In this document: in pieces, positions 1-8,851 of the stretch | How positions within the stretch are numbered: position 1 is the first letter of the stretch | How the letters are laid out: every line of letters begins with the position of its first letter | Source: Chloroflexota bacterium | GTDB lineage: Bacteria; Chloroflexota; Limnocylindria; QHBO01 | DNA length: 64,000 bases | Assembly: GCA_038040195.1 (NCBI GenBank) | Contig: JBBPIR010000001.1 | Location: 331,661 to 395,660 of the forward strand | Direction: 5' to 3' | The notes under the pieces: model-generated | Seen by the model: the letters and a program-made list of their open reading frames with translations, nothing else | Told to the model about the DNA's origin: nothing | The model's database searches: none | Program-made: the position numbers and the translations under genes

Positions 1-141
1 GCCATGTCGCGCGACCTGCGGCGGCGCGGCTTCTCGTTCGTGGGTCCCACCATCTGCTACGCCTTCATGCAGTCCGCTGGGCTCGTCAATGACCACCAGG
101 TCGGCTGCTTCCGATACCTCGAGGTGGCGCGCCTCGCCTGA
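1..141 (+). CDS. tag: DNA-3-methyladenine glycosylase I, C-terminal part (truncated by window edge)
   Basis: Only the last 46 codons are in the window, open from base 1 to a TGA at 139-141. The peptide contains SFVGPTICYAFMQSAG followed by VNDHQVGCFRY, the C-terminal block of the Tag family with the late Cys and His used for zinc binding. Tag removes 3-methyladenine from alkylated DNA in the cytoplasm. The assignment rests on this block alone, because the helix-hairpin region is outside the window. thrB follows on the same strand 17 bp downstream but has its own -10 element. Confidence 0.85.
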   Translation, partial: AMSRDLRRRGFSFVGPTICYAFMQSAGLVNDHQVGCFRYLEVARLA

Positions 142-145
142 CCGA

Positions 146-151
146 TACACT
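146..151 (+). promoter_or_regulatory. -10 element of thrB (TACACT), leaderless arrangement
   Basis: TACACT lies 7 nt upstream of the GTG start of thrB, with no Shine-Dalgarno in between. At that spacing transcription would begin at or next to the start codon. No convincing -35 hexamer is visible. Confidence 0.5.
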
Positions 152-158
152 CGGCCGC

Positions 159-1103
159 GTGGCGACGCCCATTGCATCGGTCGATGTTCCGGCCAGCAGC
201 GCCAACCTGGGGAGCGGGTTCGACTGCTTCGCGGCGGCCCTGAGCCTGAAGCTGCGGGCCGAGCTGCATCCGGGGAACCTGCCCGGGATCGTGCTGACCG
301 CCCACGGCGAGGGAGCGGCCGAGGCCGACCGTTCCGGTTCCGACAGCCTGGTCGTCCGCGCCTTCCGGGAGGGCCTGCGCGCGGCGGGCGGTCCGCCGGG
401 TGGCAACGCCGCGTGGAAGATCGAAGTCTCGAGCATGATCCCCGCCGCCCGCGGTCTGGGGAGCAGCGCGGCGGCCATCCTGGCCGGCATCCTGCTGGGG
501 GCCAGCGCCGGCCGCCTCCCGACCAACGCCGACCAGCTGCTGGCCCTCGCCGCGCGGCTGGAGGGGCATCCCGACAACGTGGCGGCCGCCCTGTACGGCG
601 GCTTCACCCTGGCCGTCACGGACCGGCAGGGCGAGGTCACCCTGCGCCGCTTCCGCGTCCCGGAGGCGTGGATCCCGGTCCTGTTCATCGCCCAGGCCGA
701 GAGCCACACCGCGGACATGCGAGCAGCCCTGCCGGGACGGGTGCTCCACCCCGACGCGGCCGCGCAGGCCGGCCGGGCCGCCCTCCTGGCGACCGCCATC
801 CTGACCAGCGACGCCTCGCTCCTCCGCACCGCCATGGACGACCGGCTCCACCAGCCCTACCGGCTGCCGTTGCTCCCCGGCGCCTCCGAGTTGATTGAAA
901 CCGCGTACCAGATCGGGGCGGCCGGCGCCTGCCTGTCGGGCGCCGGGCCATCGGTGCTGGCCATCTGCGACTCGCCCCTGACCGCGCATTCGGTCGAAAA
1001 GGCCTGGAACACCGCGGGACAACCGGGGATGGCCACCCGGCTCCGCTTCGACACGTCCGGCGCGCGCCTGAACGCTACCGAACCGCGCGAATCGTCGGGC
1101 TAG
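159..1103 (+). CDS. thrB: Homoserine kinase
   Basis: 314-residue GHMP-superfamily kinase, the usual length for ThrB. It phosphorylates homoserine with ATP in threonine synthesis. The N-terminal strand and loop [20 protein letters not shown] (residues 11-30) is typical of bacterial ThrB. The GHMP phosphate-binding motif [12 protein letters not shown] is at about 95-106. A C-terminal [13 protein letters not shown] segment matches the third GHMP motif. The GTG start is chosen because the family N-terminus begins there and TACACT sits 7 nt upstream. No other threonine genes are adjacent, although a short aspartokinase lies 4 kb downstream on the other strand. The ABC-F gene follows after 11 bp. 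Confidence 0.93.
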   Translation: MATPIASVDVPASSANLGSGFDCFAAALSLKLRAELHPGNLPGIVLTAHGEGAAEADRSGSDSLVVRAFREGLRAAGGPPGGNAAWKIEVSSMIPAARGLGSSAAAILAGILLGASAGRLPTNADQLLALAARLEGHPDNVAAALYGGFTLAVTDRQGEVTLRRFRVPEAWIPVLFIAQAESHTADMRAALPGRVLHPDAAAQAGRAALLATAILTSDASLLRTAMDDRLHQPYRLPLLPGASELIETAYQIGAAGACLSGAGPSVLAICDSPLTAHSVEKAWNTAGQPGMATRLRFDTSGARLNATEPRESSG

Positions 1104-1114
1104 GTGAGCCGGAC

Positions 1115-3130
1115 ATGAGCCTCGTCTCGCTGTCCGGGGTATCGAAGAGCCACGGCGCCCAGCACCTCTTTTCCGACGTCAGCCTCCAGGTCAGCGCCGG
1201 GCGGCGGATCGCGATCGTGGGGGCCAACGGGACGGGCAAGACGACCCTGCTCGAGATCATCACCGGCGACCAGCAGGCCGACACGGGCTCGGTCGCAAAG
1301 GGCAAAGACGTCGTCATCGGTTACCTGCGCCAGGAGGTGGCCGAGACCCGCGGGCACACGGTCCTGGCCGAGGTCATCTCCGGCGCCGGCAAGATCACCG
1401 GCATCGGCCGACGCATGCGGCACATCGAGCAGGAGATGGCCGAGCTCGGGGGCCTGGCCGCGGCTTCCGCCGCCAACCAGGCCGACAGCGAAGCCGAGCT
1501 GGCGGAGCTGATGGACGAGTACGGGCGGCTCCAGCATCGGTTCGAGCAGTTGGGCGGCTGGTCCCTGGAGGCGGAGGCCCGGCGCATCCTGGCTGGCCTG
1601 GGTTTCGCCGATGCGGACGCCGAGCGCGACATCGGTGAGTTCTCCGGTGGCTGGATGATGCGGGTGGCCCTGGCTCGGCTCCTGCTGGCCAACCCGGACC
1701 TTCTGCTGCTGGACGAGCCGAGCAACCACCTCGACCTGGCATCGGTCGAGTGGCTCCAGGGGTTCCTGGCCGAATACGCCGGTGCGCTGATCCTGGTCAG
1801 CCACGACCGCGACTTCATCAACGTCGTGGCCAATCGGGTGGGCGAGCTGAGCCGGCACATGCTCACCGAGTACGTGGGCGACTACGCCGATTTCGTCGAG
1901 CAGCGCGACACCCGCCTGGCAGAGCTGGAACGTCAGGCCAGGGTCCAGGGCCGCAAGATCGCCCAGTCGGAAAGGTTCATCGAGCGCTTCCGGTACAAGA
2001 AGACCAAGGCCCGGCAGGTCCAGAGCCGGATCAAGATGCTGGATCGCATGGAGCGGGTGGTGGTGCCCGAAACGCGGACCAAATCGATCCGGTTCCGCTT
2101 CCCGCAACCCGCCCGAAGCGGCCGGACGGTCATCACCTTAAACGGCATCACCAAGCGCTACGGCGACCACACCGTGTACGACGGGCTGGACCTGGTCCTG
2201 GAACGTGGACAGAAAGTGGCGCTCATCGGTCCCAACGGGGCGGGCAAGAGCACTTTGCTGAAGATCCTGGCCGGCGCCCTGGAGTTCGACGCCGGGACGC
2301 GCGAGCTGGGCCACAACGTGCGAGTCGCGTACTTCGCGCAGCACCAGATCGAGGCCCTCAACCCGGCCAACTCGGTCCTTGAGGAGCTGGAGGAGGCCGC
2401 CCCGCGGCTCACCTCCGCCGAGCAGCGCCGGCTGCTGGGGACGTTCCTGTTCTCTGGGGACGACATCGGCAAGCCGGTGAAGGTCCTGTCCGGCGGGGAG
2501 CAGACCCGCCTGGCACTGGCCAAGCTGATGGCCGACCCGGCCAACCTGCTGTGCCTGGACGAGCCCACCAACCATCTCGACATCGCCAGCCGCGACGTGC
2601 TCGAGGATGCGCTGAACGCCTTTGGCGGGACCCTGGTCCTGATCACCCATGACCGATACCTGATCCGCACCGTGGCCAATGCTATTTGCGAGGTCAACGG
2701 CGGCACGGCGGTCCTGTACCCAGGCGATTTCGAGTCGTATGCCGATGCGCGCGGAATTGACGTCGAGCGGCCTGGGGCGACCGAGGGCGTGGCCACTCCC
2801 CGGGGAGTCGTGGCGACCCGCTCGCGCCGCGAGACGACCGACGAGGCCACGGCCCGCAAGCGCACCGAGGCCGAAGCGCGCAACCGTCGCCACCGCCTGA
2901 CCCGCGACGTACGGGCCGCCTTGGAACGGACCGAGGCTGACCTGGCAGCCACCCAAACCGAATTGACCGATCTCACCCAGCGGCTGGCGGATCCATCGGT
3001 CTATGCCGATCCCGCGCAGGTACGCCGCCTCATCGAGAGCCACAACCAGGCGCTGGACCGGTCCGCGGGGCTGGCCGCCGAACGCGATCGGTTGGCTGCC
3101 GAGCTGTCGACCGCCCAGACCGCCTCGTGA
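1115..3130 (+). CDS. ABC-F family ATP-binding protein (Uup/EttA-like)
   Basis: 671 residues with two ABC domains and no membrane segment, the layout of ABC-F proteins that act on ribosomes. First domain: Walker [10 protein letters not shown] near 36-44, signature FSGGWMMR near 174, and LDEPSNHLD near 198. The linker around 270-320 is basic and helical ([19 protein letters not shown]), the family's interdomain arm. Second domain: GPNGAGKST near 372, [15 protein letters not shown] near 458, and LDEPTNHLD near 480. A charged coiled coil fills about 588-668, as in Uup-type members. The subgroup (housekeeping Uup/YdiF or antibiotic-resistance) cannot be decided from motifs alone. It overlaps the transporter gene downstream by 4 bp. 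Confidence 0.92.
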   Translation: MSLVSLSGVSKSHGAQHLFSDVSLQVSAGRRIAIVGANGTGKTTLLEIITGDQQADTGSVAKGKDVVIGYLRQEVAETRGHTVLAEVISGAGKITGIGRRMRHIEQEMAELGGLAAASAANQADSEAELAELMDEYGRLQHRFEQLGGWSLEAEARRILAGLGFADADAERDIGEFSGGWMMRVALARLLLANPDLLLLDEPSNHLDLASVEWLQGFLAEYAGALILVSHDRDFINVVANRVGELSRHMLTEYVGDYADFVEQRDTRLAELERQARVQGRKIAQSERFIERFRYKKTKARQVQSRIKMLDRMERVVVPETRTKSIRFRFPQPARSGRTVITLNGITKRYGDHTVYDGLDLVLERGQKVALIGPNGAGKSTLLKILAGALEFDAGTRELGHNVRVAYFAQHQIEALNPANSVLEELEEAAPRLTSAEQRRLLGTFLFSGDDIGKPVKVLSGGEQTRLALAKLMADPANLLCLDEPTNHLDIASRDVLEDALNAFGGTLVLITHDRYLIRTVANAICEVNGGTAVLYPGDFESYADARGIDVERPGATEGVATPRGVVATRSRRETTDEATARKRTEAEARNRRHRLTRDVRAALERTEADLAATQTELTDLTQRLADPSVYADPAQVRRLIESHNQALDRSAGLAAERDRLAAELSTAQTAS

Positions 3131-4098
3131 GCGCCGACCCCCCGCGGAGCAACGGCGTTGGTGCCGGCCTGGTGGTCCTGGCCGCAGTGTGCTTCGCGAC
3201 GCTTGGGCCTGCTTCTCGCTTCGCGTTCGCGGCGGACGTTGATGCGTTGACCCTGGTCACCTGGCGAGCGGTCATCGGCGGACTGTTCGTAGCGGCCACG
3301 GCCCTGGTCTTGAGCCGCCTGGGCCACGTCGTGACGCGGCCGCTGCGCGAGATCCCATGGCGCCATCGGGTGATGAATATGACGGCGGGCATCATCGGTG
3401 CCGCCCTGAATCTGGCCGTGCTGATTGCGATCAGCCGGATCAGCATCGCGCTGACCCTGCTGGTGTTCTACACGTACCCCGCCCTCGTGGCCCTCGTCGC
3501 AACCGCCTTCTTCGGGGAGCGGCTGGACGCGCTGCGCTGGACGGCCCTGGCGGTGAGTCTGTTCGGCCTGGCGCTCGTGGTCATCGGGGCTGGCGACGTT
3601 GGGCAGCTCGACCTGGTGGGCGTGGGGCTCGCCTTCTTCGGTGCGCTATGCCAGGTGGTGTACGCGCTTTCGGCGCAGCGCGGTTTCCCATCGGTCCCGG
3701 CGCCGCAGGCGGGTGGAATTACCTTCGCGGTGGCCGCCCTCGCCTACGTCGTGTTCGCCGGACTGACCGGCCAACTGGGGGTCATGGACGCCCCGCTTGC
3801 CTCGAGTGCCGCTCTGCTGCCGGTGCTCTTTGCGGGCGTGGTGGGGGCCGGCATCCCGACCATGGCTTGGATCATGGGCATCCGGATCCTGGGCGCGCCG
3901 CGTGCGGCGATCATCTCGACCCTCGAGCCGGTGGTCGGAGTCGCCCTGGCCGCGCTGGTGCTGGCCGAGATCCCGACCCCGCTCCAGGTGGTCGGCGGGG
4001 CCTGCATCATCGGGGCCGCCATCGTGGTCCAACGCCGACCCGGTGTCAGACCTGCTGAGCACGAAGCCGTGGCGGATGGCTCTATCCTGCCCTCGTGA
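3127..4098 (+). CDS. EamA/DMT-family transporter
   Basis: 323-residue, very hydrophobic protein with about ten membrane segments arranged as two EamA repeats. The second repeat carries the late segment [23 protein letters not shown] typical of drug/metabolite exporters. Such proteins export amino acids, nucleosides or other small metabolites; the substrate cannot be told here. The GTG start overlaps the ABC-F stop (GTGA), so the two genes are probably translated together. The short N-terminal leader before the first helix and the in-frame overlap favour this start. Confidence 0.88.
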   Translation: MSADPPRSNGVGAGLVVLAAVCFATLGPASRFAFAADVDALTLVTWRAVIGGLFVAATALVLSRLGHVVTRPLREIPWRHRVMNMTAGIIGAALNLAVLIAISRISIALTLLVFYTYPALVALVATAFFGERLDALRWTALAVSLFGLALVVIGAGDVGQLDLVGVGLAFFGALCQVVYALSAQRGFPSVPAPQAGGITFAVAALAYVVFAGLTGQLGVMDAPLASSAALLPVLFAGVVGAGIPTMAWIMGIRILGAPRAAIISTLEPVVGVALAALVLAEIPTPLQVVGGACIIGAAIVVQRRPGVRPAEHEAVADGSILPS

Positions 4099-4169
4099 CG
4101 GTCGGACGGAACCTTCAGGACCATTGGTCTATGGTCGCCGGTGTACACAAGACCCACCCTAACCACCTC

Positions 4170-5024
4170 GTGACCGATAAGAGCCGCCGCCTCGTCTGGC
4201 TGACCCTCGTCTGCCTCGCGCTGGCCGCCTGCACCCCGGGCGCGGCAGGCGCGCCTGGATCGAGCGGGACTTCCACTCCGACCGCCGTCGCCACCCCGGA
4301 GCCGACGCCTGAGCCTACGCCAACCCCAGCCATTCCCGATGGCGCCCTGCTCCCCAACCTGGTCATGGAGCCGCTGACCGACTGGCGTGTCGAGTTCCGC
4401 GATGGCCATCGCCTGCTGCGGGTGACGACCATCTTCAGCAACTACGGGGACGGGCCCTTCGAGCTGCGCGGCAGCCGGGCGAGCGCGGACGAGCCGTCCA
4501 TGCTGATGATGGATCAGATCGTGTACACCGCCTCGGGCGGCTTCCGCCGGGTATCGACCACCGTGGACGCTCGCTACGCCGGGGACGGCCACGACCACTG
4601 GCATGCTCAGCAGGTCGTGACCATGGAGCTGAGCCCGGTGTTGGGTCCTGGATCGGTCCGCACCGGGAACAAGATCCACTTCTGCTTCTTCGACAACACC
4701 GCCACCAACCATGAGCTGGCGGGGTTCGAGAACCATGCCTACTACCTGATCAGCTGGTGCGGCGAGCCGGAGTCGTTCGGGGTCCGAATGGGCCTGTCGG
4801 TGGGATGGGGCGACCGATACGGGTGGGACTTCGCCAACCAGTGGCTCGACATCACCGACATGGCGGGCGGCACCTACACCCTGAAGGCCACCGTCGACTG
4901 GGCGAACGACTTCTACGAGACCGATGACACGGACAACTGCATCATGAGCCGGATCCAGATTCCGGCCGCCGGCGAGGGCCAGATCGTCACCGTCGAAGCC
5001 GACAGCCAGCCCTGTCCGTCTTAG
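4170..5024 (+). CDS. Lysyl-oxidase-like lipoprotein
   Basis: From the GTG at 4170 the protein has a short positive N-terminus and a hydrophobic core ending in the lipobox LAAC (Cys21), so it is probably a lipid-anchored extracytoplasmic protein. A Thr/Pro/Glu-rich linker follows. The folded part has a DGHDHWHAQQ histidine cluster, paired cysteines, GWGDRYGWDFANQWLDIT and a late WANDFYETDDTDN stretch. This pattern is that of bacterial lysyl-oxidase (LOX) domains, where clustered His bind copper. A longer start at GTG 4095 overlaps the upstream stop and has TATCCT 6 nt upstream, but it would put 25 residues before the signal peptide. The substrate is unknown. Confidence 0.75.
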   Translation: MTDKSRRLVWLTLVCLALAACTPGAAGAPGSSGTSTPTAVATPEPTPEPTPTPAIPDGALLPNLVMEPLTDWRVEFRDGHRLLRVTTIFSNYGDGPFELRGSRASADEPSMLMMDQIVYTASGGFRRVSTTVDARYAGDGHDHWHAQQVVTMELSPVLGPGSVRTGNKIHFCFFDNTATNHELAGFENHAYYLISWCGEPESFGVRMGLSVGWGDRYGWDFANQWLDITDMAGGTYTLKATVDWANDFYETDDTDNCIMSRIQIPAAGEGQIVTVEADSQPCPS

Positions 5025-6034
5025 GCCATCAGGGCGGCGTGGACGGCCTGGGCGGCCTGGGCAGCCCGCGCTACCGGGACCTCAGCCCATACGACGCGGA
5101 GGCCGCCCTCGTCGAAGGAGCCCTCCCCGTGGGCCGGCAGCGGCAGCAGTTCGGGCATTCGTGACGCAGGACCGATCAAGCTGATGCGCGCGATCCGTTC
5201 CTTGCGGTCCACTGCCAGCAGCATCGCACCATCCGCGCCGCGCGCGGGACGGGGCGGCACTTCGGTAGATGGCGCCTCGTCGTCCAGCGACCGGACAACC
5301 AGCCGCAGCCGGCCCCGGCGCGCGCGGCGCACCGCTACGGGGTGGACGACCTCTGCGCCGAGCTCCCCCAGCAGCTCCAGCTGAAGCGCGTCGACCACGG
5401 GCATCAGCCGCGCCGCGGGGACCAGATGGGGATCGGCCTCCCAGACGCCTCCTGTGTCCTTGAACAGCTCGCAGCGGTCGGCGCGCAGGGCGACCGCCAG
5501 GGCCACGGCTGAGAGGTCCGTCCCTCCCCGCCCCAGGGTGGTCAGCTCCCCGTGGGCCCCGATCCCCTGGAATCCGGCCACGACCGGTACCAGGCCGTCC
5601 GCCACCGCTGTCCGCAGCGGACGCGAGTAGACGCGGCGAACGGCCGCGCCCAGGTGAGCGGCCGCGGTCCGGATCCCGGCCTCGGCGCCGCTGAACGATC
5701 GGGCGGGTATGCCGCGCGCCTCGAGGCCCAGCGCAAAAAGGGCCGCCGACAACGCCTCCCCGGTGGCCAGGGCGCGATCCGTCTCGCGGGCCAGCGCGGA
5801 GTCCGGCGCATGGGCCGAGTCCCCCCGCAAGATGGCCCCGCCATCGGGCAACAGGACCGAGGCGGACGACAGGATCGCATCGGTTACACCCTCGAAGGCA
5901 GAGACGACCACGACCGGACGCAGCCCGGCGGCCCGCTGGCGAACCACGACTTCCACCGCCGCAGCCACGTCCTCCGGCCGGGTCAGCACCGAGCCGCCGA
6001 ACTTGTCGACCACGATCGCTCCCGCTGGCGTCAT
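5021..6034 (-). CDS. Aspartokinase-like amino acid kinase without a clear regulatory domain
   Basis: 337-residue amino-acid-kinase-fold protein. The N-terminal VVDKFGGSVL and VVVSAFEGVTDAIL blocks and the central GRGGTDLSAVALAVAL, FKDTGGVWEADPHLVPAARL and ELGAEVVHP blocks follow the order of aspartate kinases. Full-length bacterial enzymes run to about 400-450 residues with two ACT domains; here only about 90 residues follow the kinase core and no full ACT pair is evident. Feedback control may therefore be absent or reduced. The ATG start has TACAGT 7 nt upstream. The stop overlaps the convergent lipoprotein gene by 4 bp. A related amino acid kinase role cannot be excluded. Confidence 0.75.
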   Translation of the reverse strand: MTPAGAIVVDKFGGSVLTRPEDVAAAVEVVVRQRAAGLRPVVVVSAFEGVTDAILSSASVLLPDGGAILRGDSAHAPDSALARETDRALATGEALSAALFALGLEARGIPARSFSGAEAGIRTAAAHLGAAVRRVYSRPLRTAVADGLVPVVAGFQGIGAHGELTTLGRGGTDLSAVALAVALRADRCELFKDTGGVWEADPHLVPAARLMPVVDALQLELLGELGAEVVHPVAVRRARRGRLRLVVRSLDDEAPSTEVPPRPARGADGAMLLAVDRKERIARISLIGPASRMPELLPLPAHGEGSFDEGGLRVVWAEVPVARAAQAAQAVHAALMA

Positions 6035-6041
6035 GGAGCGG

Positions 6042-6057
6042 ACTGTAGCGCTACCCT
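6042..6057. promoter_or_regulatory. Divergent -10 elements of the aspartokinase and mutY genes
   Basis: Only 29 bp separate the two divergent start codons. On the minus strand TACAGT (6047-6042) lies 7 nt before the aspartokinase ATG. On the plus strand TACCCT (6052-6057) lies 6 nt before the mutY GTG. Both fit the leaderless pattern seen elsewhere in the window, and the two polymerases would compete for the same stretch. Confidence 0.5.
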
Positions 6058-6063
6058 CGCCGG

Positions 6064-6951
6064 GTGCCTCCCCGCGCTCGCGCTGCCACGCTCCGCGCCG
6101 TCCGACGGCGGATCCTCGGGTGGTACCTGGCCGATCACCGCGACCTGCCGTTCCGGCGCAGCCGGGAGCTCTGGCCCGTGCTGGTGGCCGAGGTCATGCT
6201 CCAACAGACCCAGGCTTCGCGTATCTCCGAACGCTTTGACGCCTTCCTGGACCGATATCCGTCGCCCGCGGCCATGGCCGCCGCGACTCCTGCTCAGGTG
6301 CTTACCGACTGGAGCGGTCTCGGCTACAACCGCCGTGCCCTGAACCTGCACGCCGCGGCCGTACACATCGCCCGCGACGGTTGGCCAGAGACAGTCGAGG
6401 AGCTGGAGCGGCTGCCGGGGATCGGCCCCTACTCGGCTCGTGCCATTGCGTCCATTGCGTTCGGCCAGCCGGTTGGCGCCGTTGACACCAACGTCCGACG
6501 TTGGATCGTCCGCCGCTTCGCGGCGGACGCGGCCGATCGTCGCGCCCTGCAAGACCTGGCCGACCGGCTGGCCGCCGCGGCGCGGTCCCGCGACCCGGAA
6601 GAAGCCGGCACCTGGACCCACGCCACGATGGAGTTCGGGGCGCGGATCTGCACCGCCCGCGCGCCGCGCTGCGACATCTGCCCCGTATCCCGGGGCTGTC
6701 CGTCCCGATCCGATCCGCGCCGAGTCCCGGTTCCCCGCCAATCGTCATCTACAGCGGCCACCCGCGCGGCGCGCGGCGCGGTTCTGCGGGCGCTGGCGAC
6801 AGCGCCCGACCACCGGCTCAGTTGGACGAAGGCGAGCCAGACCGAGAACGGTGAGGCCAACGCCGTCGATTACCGGGAGATTACCGAGGGGTTAGAGCGA
6901 GACGGCCTTCTTCATCGGTCTGAGACAGACCTCATCCTCGGTCCGCGCTAG
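6064..6951 (+). CDS. mutY: A/G-specific adenine glycosylase (MutY-type)
   Basis: 295-residue HhH-GPD DNA glycosylase. The EVMLQQTQ block supplies the catalytic Glu, LPGIGPYSARAIASIAFG is the helix-hairpin-helix, and VDTNVRR carries the catalytic Asp. A four-cysteine Fe-S loop follows (CTARAPRCDICPVSRGC). MutY removes adenine mispaired with 8-oxoguanine. After the cluster there are only about 80 residues, so the NUDIX-like domain that reads 8-oxoG in E. coli MutY (about 350 residues) is absent, as in other short high-GC homologues. The GTG start is supported by TACCCT 6 nt upstream. Confidence 0.9.
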   Translation: MPPRARAATLRAVRRRILGWYLADHRDLPFRRSRELWPVLVAEVMLQQTQASRISERFDAFLDRYPSPAAMAAATPAQVLTDWSGLGYNRRALNLHAAAVHIARDGWPETVEELERLPGIGPYSARAIASIAFGQPVGAVDTNVRRWIVRRFAADAADRRALQDLADRLAAAARSRDPEEAGTWTHATMEFGARICTARAPRCDICPVSRGCPSRSDPRRVPVPRQSSSTAATRAARGAVLRALATAPDHRLSWTKASQTENGEANAVDYREITEGLERDGLLHRSETDLILGPR

Positions 6952-7067
6952 CGCTCGACAATGCCCTCGGTCAGCGGATCGGGGTTTGAGTGGTGTCTTC
7001 ACGACGACAGTATCTGCGTCAAATATTGTCTCGCCCTTGTCGTTCGATCTCAAATATCTTCCCCAAC

Positions 7068-7262
7068 ATGTTCGGAATGACGGCCGCGACCGCCTGGGAG
7101 CTCGAAGCCGAGCGCCGGGTTGAGCTGGCCTCCCGGAGCAGGCCTGCTTCCAGCTCGGAGGTCCGCGTCGGTCGCGACGGTGTGCTCCTCGCCACCCTGC
7201 GTCGGTTGACCGGTTCGCTGCGGCAGGCAGCACCGGCTGGCCTCAAGAACCTGCGAACCTGA
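7068..7262 (+). CDS. Possible small protein (64 residues), unassigned
   Basis: ATG-initiated frame inside the otherwise empty 6952-7317 interval. It starts MFGMTAATAWELEAERRVELASR, continues basic, and ends LKNLRT. The same frame is open from a GTG at 6990 (90 residues), but that extension is encoded by unusually AT-rich DNA that looks more like a regulatory region. No family is recognised and no strong Shine-Dalgarno precedes the ATG. Codon positions look GC-typical from 7077 onward, which is the only positive evidence. The remainder of this interval holds nothing I can assign. Confidence 0.3.
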   Translation: MFGMTAATAWELEAERRVELASRSRPASSSEVRVGRDGVLLATLRRLTGSLRQAAPAGLKNLRT

Positions 7263-7305
7263 TTTCTGGACTCCCGCCCCGCCAAGTAGCCGAGCCCGGC
7301 CCGGA

Positions 7306-7311
7306 TACAAT
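7306..7311 (+). promoter_or_regulatory. -10 element TACAAT, 6 nt before the GTG at 7318
   Basis: TACAAT followed by CGGTCC and then GTG. There is no ribosome binding site in the 6-nt gap, so the transcript would be leaderless. No clear -35 is visible. Confidence 0.55.
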
Positions 7312-7317
7312 CGGTCC

Positions 7318-7824
7318 GTGAGCGGAACCACGGCCAGCCTGAGCGTGCAGGTGGGCGACCCCATCCCGTCCATCGGCCTGCGCGCCACCGACGGGTACCT
7401 CCTGAACCTGCGTTCGTGGGTGAGCAAGACACCGGTGGCCCACGTGTTCTTCGCCGGACCGACGCTCAGCGGAGCCGCGCGCTCCGAGGCGGAAGTCCTG
7501 GCCCGCGAGTTGGCGGCTGCCGTCCCGCGCCTGGACGCGGCCGGGATCGCGGTGACCGGGATCACGACCGACAACGAGCGCCAGCAGAAGGACTACGCGA
7601 CGGAGCTGAACCTGCCGTTCCTGCTGCTCAGCGACGAGCGGCTGATCGCTGCACAGGCATTAGGCGTGCCGGTGGCCGAGAAGCGCGGCAATACGAACGT
7701 GGCGCAGCCGGTGCTGATCGGCGTCGACGAGACAGGGCTGGTTCGGGGCATTTACCACAAGCCCGATCCGCGCCTGGTGGCGGCGATCATCCTCGAAACC
7801 TTCCGAGAACCTCTCCCGGCCTGA
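7318..7824 (+). CDS. Peroxiredoxin-fold protein lacking all cysteines
   Basis: 168 residues with the AhpC/TSA-Redoxin layout: VGDPIPSIGLRATDG at the N-terminus, VAHVFFAGPTLSGAA where peroxiredoxins carry the Pxxx(T/S)xxC loop, GITTDNERQQKDYATELNLPFLLLSDE in the middle, and VLIGVDETGLVRGIY late. There is no cysteine anywhere in the sequence, so it cannot act as a Cys-based peroxidase. A scaffolding, sensing or binding role is possible but unknown. The alcohol dehydrogenase begins 4 bp after the stop, so the two are likely cotranscribed. Confidence 0.7.
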   Translation: MSGTTASLSVQVGDPIPSIGLRATDGYLLNLRSWVSKTPVAHVFFAGPTLSGAARSEAEVLARELAAAVPRLDAAGIAVTGITTDNERQQKDYATELNLPFLLLSDERLIAAQALGVPVAEKRGNTNVAQPVLIGVDETGLVRGIYHKPDPRLVAAIILETFREPLPA

Positions 7825-7828
7825 ACCG

Positions 7829-8851
7829 ATGCTGGCCGTCCGGACATACGCCGCCGGCGAGCCACTGCGACTCGAGGAGCTGCCCGTCCCCGTCCCTCAC
7901 GGCACCGAGGTGCTGGTTCGAGTGGCCGGCGCAGGGGTGTGCCACACCGACCTCCACATCGCCCGGACCGATCTCATCAAGGTCGAACGGCCGATCACGC
8001 TGGGCCACGAAGTAGCCGGCTCGTTGGCGGCGGTCGGGCATGGGGCAGCACCGCTCCTGCGCCGGGTGAAGGTGCGCGAAGGCGATGCGGTGGCGGTATT
8101 CGGCGGCTGGGGTTGCGGGGAGTGCCGGGAGTGCCGCCGGGGAGAGGAGCAGCGCTGCGCGAGCGGCCGCTCCCCGGGGTTCCAGGTGGACGGCGGATAC
8201 GCCGAGTACCTCTTGGTCCCCCATCCCCGCCACCTCATCCCGTTGGGCCAGCTGGATCCGGTGGAGGCCGCTCCCCTGGCTGACGCCGGGGTGACCTCGT
8301 TCCGCGCGGTCCGCCGCGCCGTTCCATGGCTGGCCGATGGGTCTCGGGCATTGCTCATCGGTCTGGGCGGGCTGGGCCAGTTCGCGCTCCAGTTCCTGCG
8401 ACGGCTGCCGGAGGTGGTGGTGGGCGTGCGGGAGATCGACCCCGACAAGATCCAGATCGCGTCGCGGCTGGGCGCGGACGTGGGGTTCCTCGCCGGCGAC
8501 GAGGAGCTTGTCTTCGCGGGGATGGGCGGGCCGGCGGACGTGGTGTTCGACTTCGTGGGATCCGATGAGACGCTGGCCCTGGCCGCGCGGTTCGTGGCTC
8601 CCGGCGGGCTCGTGTCGCTGGTCGGCGAGGCGGGCGGGCAGATGACGTTCTCGTTCGCGGCGCTCCCCGTGGAGGCGTCGCTCACCACCACGTCCTGGGG
8701 GTCACCTGACGACCTGCGCGACGTGGTCCAGCTGGCCCGCCGCGGCCGCCTCCGCTGGTCCGTGGATCGCATGCCGCTCCGCGAAGCCGCCGCCGCCCAC
8801 GACCGACTGGCCGCCGGCCAGGTCCCCGGAAGACTGGTGCTCGTCCCCTAG
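7829..8851 (+). CDS. Zinc-dependent alcohol dehydrogenase (MDR family)
   Basis: 340-residue medium-chain dehydrogenase. The GroES-like half has GVCHTDLHI with the catalytic-zinc Cys, TLGHEVAG with the zinc His and Glu, and a structural-zinc loop of four cysteines (CGECRECRRGEEQRC). The Rossmann half contains LLIGLGGLGQFALQFLR, the dinucleotide-binding Gly-rich turn, followed by GVREIDPDKI where an Asp after the second strand suggests NAD. It would oxidise an alcohol or reduce an aldehyde; the substrate is not evident. It starts 4 bp after the peroxiredoxin-fold gene and overlaps the convergent cyclase gene by 4 bp. Confidence 0.9.
   Translation: MLAVRTYAAGEPLRLEELPVPVPHGTEVLVRVAGAGVCHTDLHIARTDLIKVERPITLGHEVAGSLAAVGHGAAPLLRRVKVREGDAVAVFGGWGCGECRECRRGEEQRCASGRSPGFQVDGGYAEYLLVPHPRHLIPLGQLDPVEAAPLADAGVTSFRAVRRAVPWLADGSRALLIGLGGLGQFALQFLRRLPEVVVGVREIDPDKIQIASRLGADVGFLAGDEELVFAGMGGPADVVFDFVGSDETLALAARFVAPGGLVSLVGEAGGQMTFSFAALPVEASLTTTSWGSPDDLRDVVQLARRGRLRWSVDRMPLREAAAAHDRLAAGQVPGRLVLVP

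Noticed and set aside
4095-4169. GTG 4095 as the start of the lysyl-oxidase-like lipoprotein
   Set aside because: It overlaps the upstream stop and has TATCCT 6 nt upstream, but would place 25 residues ahead of an otherwise normal lipoprotein signal peptide; kept as an alternative.
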